From NCBI GenBank assembly GCA_964438715.1, contig CAYTLQ010000306.1, forward strand, positions 1 to 15,648: DNA of 15,648 bases, written 5' to 3'. This DNA is from CAYTLQ01 sp964438715 (lineage in GTDB: Bacteria > Bacteroidota > Ignavibacteria > Ignavibacteriales > Ignavibacteriaceae). Each line of letters opens with the position of its first letter. Positions within the stretch are counted from its first letter, which is position 1. This document shows, piece after piece, positions 1 through 7,800 of this stretch. The notes below the pieces were generated by a model. It saw only the letters and a list, made by a program, of their open reading frames with translations, was not told the DNA's origin and did not search any database. The translations under genes were made by a program, and so were the position numbers.

Positions 1-356
1 ATATTAATTGTGGTCATAACGCCCCATATCTTATTAATGGAAATAATGACCTTATTGAACTCGCTCCTTCCGGTCCTGTTGTGGGTATGTTCCCTTCAAA
101 TGACTTTAAAGAACGCACTATACAATTGGAAGAGGAGTTTAAACTATTCGTTTTTACCGATGGTTGTACTGACATTGTAAACAGAGAAAAAGAGGTTTAC
201 GGTGAAGAAAAGCTACTATCCAGAGTCAAGGAATTAATTCATTTACCATCCGGCGATTTGCTAAAAACTTTAGCAGATGAGCTTATTGCTTACAGTGATG
301 GCGCTGACCAATTTGATGATATTACAATGCTTGCAATTCGCTCGAAAGCGATGTAG
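1..356 (+). CDS. SpoIIE/PP2C-type serine phosphatase, C-terminal end (5' truncated by window)
   Basis: The reading frame is already open at base 3 and ends at TAG 354-356, so the first visible ATG (81) is internal and the true start lies left of the window; 117 residues remain. Motifs typical of the C-terminal half of SpoIIE/RsbU-type PP2C phosphatases appear in order: NCGHNAPYL (usual form NAGHxPP, here Ala to Cys), FTDGCTDI with the metal-binding Asp (usual form YTDGvtE), VYGEEKL, and DDITML near the end. Members of this family dephosphorylate serine or threonine on anti-sigma-antagonist (STAS) proteins and often carry N-terminal receiver, GAF, PAS or HAMP sensing domains; any such domain here would be outside the window. 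A histidine kinase follows 84 bases downstream on the same strand, suggesting a shared signalling role. The family call is firm; substrate and sensor domain are unknown. Confidence 0.88.
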   Translation, partial: INCGHNAPYLINGNNDLIELAPSGPVVGMFPSNDFKERTIQLEEEFKLFVFTDGCTDIVNREKEVYGEEKLLSRVKELIHLPSGDLLKTLADELIAYSDGADQFDDITMLAIRSKAM

Positions 357-440
357 CAGGTATTGGTGAATTTTGCTCAATCAAATCAGGGGAAGTGTGT
401 CAAATAAATTGTAACAGGTTATTTAATAAAAGAGGAAGCA

Positions 441-2462
441 ATGGTACAACTCTCCTGGCGAAAGAAACTTTTTATCTTTTTTATACTTGTCGCACTTGTT
501 CCTATAGCTATTTCCGGTTGGAATATGATTAGTATTACTAGCGACGAATTCAAGAGTAGTACGAATGAACAACTGTCCGGAATCGGTCAACAAATTTCCG
601 AAAGTATAAATTCATTTTTTAATTCTAATTGGGCAGGACCTCTTTTGCTCATAAAAAGCAATCTTGAGGATCCAACAATCGGTGCAAATGAAAAAGCGGC
701 TATCTCTGTGGGAGCTGTGAAGAATGCCAGGGATATAATTTCTGTTGCAGTGTATTTTGAAGAAGGAGGTAATTTTGTCGTTGCATTTGAAACACAGAAA
801 GACTCGGTAGCCGGATTACCTATTTCAAAATTAGATTCAAAAATTTACTCTTTCTCCAAAAGTGATTTACAGAACCTCGACCCCAATGGGATTTTTTATT
901 ATGCCCCGGTCTATTATCCGGAAACCGATCTTTTAGTAATGACTTTTTCCCTACCGGTTACCATTTCAGGCGCTCCAAAAGCATATCTGTTAGCAAAAGT
1001 TGACCTTACCGGATTCAGACAAATCATAAAGGGACATTACTTCAATAAATCAGGTAATATTTATCTTATTGATGAATCAGGTAAAAAACTCTTCGACACG
1101 GAGATGAAAGATCTTTCGGGAATGAAAATTGTGCAGGATGTTGTACAGTTATTAAAATCTAACGCCCGGGCTGATGGTGTGACAAATTATACTAACGAAG
1201 AAGGAGAAACAGTAGTTGCCTCATATTCATTTCCGCAACAACTAAAATGGGCTGTAATTGCGGAGAAAAAAGCATCGTTAGCGTATCAGGCTGTTACAAA
1301 AATCAGAAACACTCTATGGTACTGGGTATTGTTGGGGCTTGTGCTGGCGGTTATAGGAGGTATTTTCTTTTCAACCGATATAAGTCGTCCAATTATCAAA
1401 TTGAGTAAAGTGGCGGAAACTATTACCGGCGGAAATTTTGATATTAAGGTTGATTATAAAGGGGATGATGCAATTGGCGTATTAGGAAATACGCTCGAAA
1501 CAATGAGCCACTCGCTAAAAGAGAGTTTTCAAAAAATAGAAAAACAAAACAAACAGTTAGAAGAATACAACCGTACTTTGGAGCAAAAAGTTGAAGAGCG
1601 TACAATACAGCTAAAAGAAAAAAACGACGCATTGGAAAATACTCTTATAGAATTAAAGAAAACGCAAGATCAACTTATAATGCAGCAAAAATTGGCTTCA
1701 CTGGGCGCACTTACCGCCGGAATAGCACATGAAATTAAAAATCCTTTGAACTTCGTAAATAATTTTGCAAAACTTTCAGTGTCTCTGGTTGATGAGTTGA
1801 ATGATGAAATTGAAAGGGGTAAAAAAGAGCCGCTAAAAATTGATTTCGGCTATGTGGATGAAATTTTAGGTGACATTAAGACAAATGTAACAAAAATCTC
1901 GGAACATGGTACCCGCGCCGATAATATTGTTAAGAATATGCTCGATCACAGCAGAGCTGACAAAGGAGAGTTCGTTTCAGCAAATGTTAATAAAATCATT
2001 GAGGAGGCATTAAATCTCTCTTATCATGGTATGAGAAACCAACTCACAGAATTTAATTGCAGTATCGATGCTGAATATGACAAATCGATAACAAATTCGG
2101 AAGTTAATGGTTCGGCACTCTCTCAGGTTTTCATTAATATGTTTAATAATTCGTTTTATGCAATGAATAAAAAACGACTTACTCAAAAAGACTATGAGCC
2201 GGTAATATCAGTAAGAACAAAATTAGAAAATGATAATTTGTTTATCACCATTAAGGATAACGGTACAGGTATGTCTCAGGAGGTAATGAAAAAGGTGTTT
2301 GAACCATTTTTTACAACCAAACCCACCGGCGAAGGTACAGGACTTGGTATGTCACTCAGTTATGATATTATTGCACAAATGCACCATGGTAAAATGACTG
2401 TTGAGTCGGAAGAGGGTGTGTACACGAGTTTCCATATAACTCTGCCATTTAAAAAATCATAG
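441..2462 (+). CDS. Membrane sensor histidine kinase (Cache-like sensor, HAMP, coiled coil, HisKA/HATPase)
   Basis: A 673-residue transmembrane kinase. TM1 spans about residues 9-28. Residues 30-288 form an extracytoplasmic sensor with the feel of a dCache domain (IYLIDESGKKLF around 207-218; a W.VIAEK segment near 270-276 just before the membrane). TM2 spans about 291-312, then HAMP (about 313-365) and a strongly charged coiled coil (about 365-418). The phospho-acceptor is His430 in AHEIKNP. The ATPase domain has an N-box at 565-575 (N566, N569, N570), a G1 box DNGTG (606-610), an F-box FEPFF (620-624) and a G2 box GEGTGLG (630-636), so all catalytic elements are present. The AGIAHEIKNPLNFVNNF style belongs to a kinase subfamily common in Bacteroidota and Cyanobacteria. 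AGAGGAA at 431-437 is a good ribosome binding site for ATG 441. No receiver domain or response-regulator gene is visible, so the partner is unknown; the ligand cannot be predicted. Confidence 0.95.
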   Translation: MVQLSWRKKLFIFFILVALVPIAISGWNMISITSDEFKSSTNEQLSGIGQQISESINSFFNSNWAGPLLLIKSNLEDPTIGANEKAAISVGAVKNARDIISVAVYFEEGGNFVVAFETQKDSVAGLPISKLDSKIYSFSKSDLQNLDPNGIFYYAPVYYPETDLLVMTFSLPVTISGAPKAYLLAKVDLTGFRQIIKGHYFNKSGNIYLIDESGKKLFDTEMKDLSGMKIVQDVVQLLKSNARADGVTNYTNEEGETVVASYSFPQQLKWAVIAEKKASLAYQAVTKIRNTLWYWVLLGLVLAVIGGIFFSTDISRPIIKLSKVAETITGGNFDIKVDYKGDDAIGVLGNTLETMSHSLKESFQKIEKQNKQLEEYNRTLEQKVEERTIQLKEKNDALENTLIELKKTQDQLIMQQKLASLGALTAGIAHEIKNPLNFVNNFAKLSVSLVDELNDEIERGKKEPLKIDFGYVDEILGDIKTNVTKISEHGTRADNIVKNMLDHSRADKGEFVSANVNKIIEEALNLSYHGMRNQLTEFNCSIDAEYDKSITNSEVNGSALSQVFINMFNNSFYAMNKKRLTQKDYEPVISVRTKLENDNLFITIKDNGTGMSQEVMKKVFEPFFTTKPTGEGTGLGMSLSYDIIAQMHHGKMTVESEEGVYTSFHITLPFKKS

Positions 2463-2473
2463 TCCTTATGTTT

Positions 2474-2498
2474 AGTAACTATATAAGTACTGTTTTTT
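2474..2498 (+). terminator. Weak AT-rich hairpin plus T-run (possible attenuator)
   Basis: Between the kinase and the LysM/FecR gene, AGTAaCT and AGTACT can pair around an ATATA loop (2474-2491, six base pairs with one bulged A), followed by G and six Ts (2493-2498). The stem is short and nearly all A/T, so it would terminate poorly. It could only reduce read-through within the operon. It may also be chance in AT-rich sequence. Confidence 0.22.
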
Positions 2499-2522
2499 CA
2501 TCAAAGGAATTCAAAATCTGAA

Positions 2523-4862
2523 ATGAAAAATATCAATCTAAATTTTGTAAAAACTTTCATATTGCTTTTCATCATTGCCACTGTATTCCTACAGGCTCAA
2601 CAAGGAGGAATAATTAAGGTTACGGTAAAAGAAGGGCAGACAATAAGGGATATATCTAAGGAATATTTGAAAGATCCTGATTTGTGGGAAGAAATATTAA
2701 AGAGTAATAATCTGAAATCGCCTGCAGATGTAAAAACCGGTATGACTCTTGTAATTCCATACAAAGCCATTATCAGAGCAAAAGAAGCAATCGAGAGTGC
2801 GTCTGCAGAAATTAAGAAAGCAACTGAAGCTGGCGCCAAAACCTTTGCGGCATCTCTTATTAACAAAGCAGTTGATTTATATAATAAAGCAATTACTGCC
2901 CGAAAGGCCGGAGATTGGGAAAAGAGCTTTACTCTGGCAGAAGAATCCAGGATAAATGCGATAAGCGCATTTAACGAGGCAGAGTCGAAAAGTAAAACGA
3001 AGGGAGAGGCAACCCTTACATTCACTAAGGGGACAGTAGAGGGTCGTAAACCTTCTGAATCTGTGTGGAAATCCCTTAATCTGAAATCAAAATTGTATGA
3101 AGATGACAGAGTTCGGACACTGTCAAACTCATACGCCGAAGTTTCATTTCAGGATCAGAGTAAAATTCGTCTTAATGAAAACTCACAAGCGGTAATTCAG
3201 AAAACGAGAGTTGATTTGCTCAATAACAGAAGTGAATCGAGCGTAAGTCTCGAGAAAGGAAATGCTTTTGCATTATTGAGCGGTGGAAATCAAACGAAGA
3301 GGAAATTCAATTTTGATATACCGGGCGTAAAATCGGATATCAAATCAAAGTCGTTCTGGATAAATAAGGATGAGAAGAAAACTCAAATAGCAAATTACGA
3401 TGGAGAGATTACTCTACAGTCAACAAAGAAACAAGTCACTCTCAAACAAAATGAAGGGTCTTCGGTAGCTTCGAATGGCAATATTACCGACCCCAAAAAA
3501 CTCCTGCCGGCTCCAAAACGAATATTCCCCACAGCACAGTTTATATCGTATGAGTCGAATGTTACATTTAAATGGGATTCAGTAAAAGGAGCAAAATCTT
3601 ATATTCTTTCTCTTTATGCTGATGCCGCTTTTAAGACTATTGTTGGAGAGTTTAAGGATATTCGATCCAATATTTCACCATCGGTGAAACTTGACAAAGG
3701 AATATACTACTGGCGTGTTTCCGCGGTTGATGATGAGGGCTTTCCCGGTGCATTTAGTGATGCAGGATCGTTTACTGTAATTATTGATAATCAACCACCC
3801 TATCTGGTGATCAGTAATCCTAGAGATGGATTTTTTACAAAAAACAATAAAATTCAATTAACAGGTCGAACTGAGGCTTCCTGTCTGTTATACATTAATG
3901 GCAAACAGTATCCGGTTAATACTGAGGACGGAACTTTCGAGGCCACTTTAGAATTGCAAACGGGAATTAATGAGTTCTCGATTGAGGCAGTTGATAAATC
4001 CGGTAACAAAAATAAAATTGTACGAAAAGTCAGGCACTCGCTAACCTCTAATGTTTTTCTGGAATTTGATAAGAATGTATTCCTGGAGGAACAAAACAAA
4101 AATTTGATACTTCCGGCATCTTCTACAACCTTGCGAGGAACGACTTTGACAAATTCGACAGTAAGATTTACTCTCTCCGGTACGAGTATAAATATTAAGA
4201 GTCTCAGTGATAGTGTTGGAAATTTTCTTGTAACACTTAATAATGTGAAGGATAGTTCTTTAAGCAGTTGGCAGATAATCTCTGCTGATGGTGACACAGG
4301 AAATTTTCAGTTTGGAATAGTTGTCGATAAATGGCTCCCCGTAATTCAATTAGACAGTGAGCCTATTACCACTACCAATAAAAGTGAACAAGTGTTTAGT
4401 GGTAAAGTTACAAACACGAAAGTACTGTTATTTAATGGAAATACGATTCCGGTTACCGATGGAAGTTTTTCGGTTAATGTACCACTTCTTGAAGGTACAA
4501 ATGAAATAATTTTTACAGCCGAAAATAAATATCGAAATAAGTCAACCCTCCGAAGAGTAATTAAATTAGATACAACTCCTCCTGAGCTGATTTCCTACGC
4601 CGTTACACCGAAGAAAGTAAAAGGAGAAGGAATAATAAAACTAGAGGTAAAGGCAAAAGACCAAAGTGACCTTAAGAGAACAGTAAAGGTTATATATAAT
4701 GTTGGAATGAAATCTTATACAGAATATCTGAAATATAATGAAAGCACTGGTAGTTACTTCGGAATGGTTTCTGTAAACTCAAATGGAATTGATGAAATTT
4801 CATTTCAGCTAATCCTTCTTGAAGATCAACTTGGTAATATCAGAGAGTACAATTTATTTTAA
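2523..4862 (+). CDS. Exported LysM + FecR + Ig-like repeat protein
   Basis: A 779-residue exported protein. Residues 1-26 form a signal peptide (charged start, hydrophobic core 10-24, cleavage probably near FLQAQQ). Residues 31-80 are a LysM domain (VKEGQTIRDISKEYLKDP to GMTLVIPY), which normally binds peptidoglycan. Residues 82-157 are an alanine-rich helical segment resembling the DUF4398 pattern. Residues 162-318 match a FecR domain (RVRTLSNSYAEVSFQDQSK, then IANYDGEITLQS). Residues 330-420 are fibronectin-III-like (IYYWRVSAVDDEG). Residues 424-779 hold about four Ig-like beta domains, two opened by a D.QPPYL or DTTPPEL hinge. FecR is best known from anti-sigma factors that span the inner membrane; here there is no cytoplasmic part and no sigma-factor gene adjacent, so a structural or ligand-binding role is more likely. 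AAAGGA (2503-2508) is the nearest Shine-Dalgarno-like site, rather far from ATG 2523. The PKD gene follows after 16 bases. Confidence 0.88.
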   Translation: MKNINLNFVKTFILLFIIATVFLQAQQGGIIKVTVKEGQTIRDISKEYLKDPDLWEEILKSNNLKSPADVKTGMTLVIPYKAIIRAKEAIESASAEIKKATEAGAKTFAASLINKAVDLYNKAITARKAGDWEKSFTLAEESRINAISAFNEAESKSKTKGEATLTFTKGTVEGRKPSESVWKSLNLKSKLYEDDRVRTLSNSYAEVSFQDQSKIRLNENSQAVIQKTRVDLLNNRSESSVSLEKGNAFALLSGGNQTKRKFNFDIPGVKSDIKSKSFWINKDEKKTQIANYDGEITLQSTKKQVTLKQNEGSSVASNGNITDPKKLLPAPKRIFPTAQFISYESNVTFKWDSVKGAKSYILSLYADAAFKTIVGEFKDIRSNISPSVKLDKGIYYWRVSAVDDEGFPGAFSDAGSFTVIIDNQPPYLVISNPRDGFFTKNNKIQLTGRTEASCLLYINGKQYPVNTEDGTFEATLELQTGINEFSIEAVDKSGNKNKIVRKVRHSLTSNVFLEFDKNVFLEEQNKNLILPASSTTLRGTTLTNSTVRFTLSGTSINIKSLSDSVGNFLVTLNNVKDSSLSSWQIISADGDTGNFQFGIVVDKWLPVIQLDSEPITTTNKSEQVFSGKVTNTKVLLFNGNTIPVTDGSFSVNVPLLEGTNEIIFTAENKYRNKSTLRRVIKLDTTPPELISYAVTPKKVKGEGIIKLEVKAKDQSDLKRTVKVIYNVGMKSYTEYLKYNESTGSYFGMVSVNSNGIDEISFQLILLEDQLGNIREYNLF

Positions 4863-4878
4863 CAATTGAACTGACAGT

Positions 4879-7800
4879 ATGAGAAATTTAAAGTATTTTT
4901 TAGCATTCATTCTTTTCTTAGGAGTAACCTCTTTCGGACAGCCCGAACAAGTGCGGTTAGCCACATACGGACCCTCGGCTCTCATTAAGGAAGGCGATGA
5001 TAATTCTTTTCAGGTTATCTATTTCCGTTTTAAGGAACTGACAACGGATTCAATCTTTGTAAGAGTATTCGACCCGGATTGTGGTGGAAGTAATGATGAA
5101 AAGGTTGGTGACTGGAACACTACAACGAAATTCACTTTTTATGGTGGTAAAAATTCTTTACAGTCAGTAACAAATCCTCTGGCTGAGCGTGATTCGGTTA
5201 AAGGGACAATACTTTCACAATTTGAATATGGTGTTGACGGACAAACAGACAATGAATGGGTAACCCTGGGTCGGTTTGCGGTTAGTGAGAATGATAAATC
5301 AGATGGATATTATACTTACAAACTTTTAATTGAAGGAAAGTCAGGTGATGACGGAAATATTTTTGATGTATTTATTTCAGGGTCATCAAGCAAAAACTTA
5401 CCAGTCAGAGGTGCTGAGGTATTTTCGTTCTCACCCACTTTACGATTTGATAAATTACCTTCTCAGGCAGTGGTAAGGTTTTTCAATCCTCAGGGAAATA
5501 AGCAAATTGAAATAGCGACCTTTGATCTTGCTTCAGCCCCTATAGCATTGGAGACTCCGGTAAGGACAAAACTACCTATCACTGCGTCACTCGAAGGTAA
5601 ATGGGCATCTACAAACATTGAGCTAAACCGATTTGAAGAGGATAGAGTTCTTGGTCTATTGATTGGCAATGGAAAAGAAGTTCCTAACAGCGCTACTTTT
5701 TTTGTTAAAAGTTCAAATGGGCTGTTATTACCGGTCTATTTGCCCGTAAATGAGTTAAAAGAAAATTCAAAGCCAAAAATTACAACCAATTGGTATGCTC
5801 TTGCCGATTGCCGTTCGATTGTGTTTGATGCTAAAGGAACAACTGATGCTGATAAAGATCGATTGGAGTATTTATGGCATTTAGGAGATGGTTCCAAAGC
5901 TACAGGCATAAGGGTAGTGCACGAATACCTTAAACCCGGTGAATATAAGTGTGCAGTCGAGGTTTCTGATAATTCGGGTGCGGTTGGTAACACCTCTGTC
6001 TATGAGTTTTCTGTAATTGTTAATAAACCTCCCACTGCTAATGCCGGTTCTGAAAAAACGGTTGCCTTCGGAGATGAGGTTCTCTTTGACGGAAGTCGTT
6101 CAAATGATCCTGATGGTTCGATTATCCGTTATTATTGGGAATTTGGAGATAACTCGACCGGTGAGGGCAGAACGGTTGTACATAAATATGCGAGACCGGG
6201 CAGATACCGGATTTTACTTCGTGTAACTGATAACTCGAACAGTCCTTGCAACGAAAATGAAACTTATACTAATGTCTGGGTTAATGAGCAACCGATTGCA
6301 GATGCTGAAAAAGTTAAAAATGTTTCACCAGGTGAATCAGCAGAGTTTGATGGCTCCGGCAGTATTGATAAGGATGGTAAATTGGTACGCTATATTTGGG
6401 AATTTGGGGATGGTAACAAGGGAGAAGGTGTTACCGTTAATCATGTTTACAAAAATCCGGGTCTCTATACAGCCCGACTAACAGTTTATGATGATGCTAA
6501 TGTCGGAAATAGTTATTCCGTAGATTCAACACTTGTGCTTGTTAACTTCCGTCCGGTTGCAAATGCCGGAAAAGATCAAATAGTTGCGGAAGGAGAGACG
6601 GTATATTTTGATGCTCTTGAGTCCACCGATCGTGACGGAGAAATAATTTCATATTTGTGGAATTTTGATGGTCTGGAGAAAAAAGGAGTTTCAGTTTCTC
6701 ATGTATTTGAAAAGGCAGGTATTTATAGTGTATTATTACAGGTTAAGGATAACTCAAATACCTCAACTGATACAGGTCTTGATACTGTAGTAATTCGTGT
6801 TAATGCCAGACCAAAAGTAATAGCCGGACAGGATAAAGTTATCACATCAAGTGAGCTAAAACTCGATGGCACCGGCTCTCAGGATTCTGATGGAAAGATT
6901 ACAAGATATGAGTGGGATTTTGGTGATGGAAGAAAAAGTGACAGCGCATCTACAACTCATGTCTTTAAAGAACCCGGAGTATATGAAGTAACTCTCCGAG
7001 TAAAAGATGACACTGAAACAGAAAATAGTTCAAATGAAACCACAATTCAGGTAATTGTTAATCAAAAACCTGTTGCCGATGCCGGTCCTGATATGATAGC
7101 CGCTCCAAATCAGGAGTTATTCTTTTCTGGTGAAAGATCATTTGATGAAGATGGCTCAATTGCCGAGTATCGTTGGGATTTCAGTGACGGTTTTAGTTCA
7201 ACAGAGGAAAAAGTCTCTCACAGTTTTTCAAATCCGGGTGTTTATACTGCAAGACTCACGGTAAAAGATAACACACTTCAGGATAATGCAGTAGATTTTG
7301 ATGAGCTAATAGTTGTCGTTAATCAAAGTCCTGTAGCAAAGGCGGGTAAAGACATTGTTGTTGCGCCCGGAGATGAAATTTTGCTGGATGGCAGATCATC
7401 ATTTGATTTGGATGGCAAAATTGAACAATACTCCTGGGAAATAATACCCTCAGGAATTCGTGGAGATAGTGCACAACTCCGTTTCAGTCTATCTCAACCG
7501 GGTATTTATAAGGCAGTTTTAAGTGTAAAAGATAACTCCGGTGCGTTAAACGGTTATCATTTCGATACGCTACTTATAAGAGTAAATTCAATGCCTGTTG
7601 CCGATGCAGGAACTTACCCATTTACTTGTGAGACGAAAATATTTTTTGACGCAGGGAAATCAACAGATGCCGATGGCGATCCGTTAAAATATTATTGGAA
7701 TTTCGGTGAGGGAAGCAAAGAAGTTGTTGGTCAGCAAGTGTTTTTTGACTTCAAAAAAGGAGGCAAGTATCCGGTACTTTTAACTGTTGATGATGGATTG

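Noticed and set aside
81..356. A stand-alone 91-residue protein starting at ATG 81
   Set aside because: The frame is open to the left edge and upstream codons encode the conserved NCGHNAPYL motif, so this is the tail of a larger phosphatase.
6017..6481. Two smaller plus-strand open frames inside the PKD gene
   Set aside because: They lie in another frame of the PKD repeats, show no family motifs and reflect the repeated base pattern.
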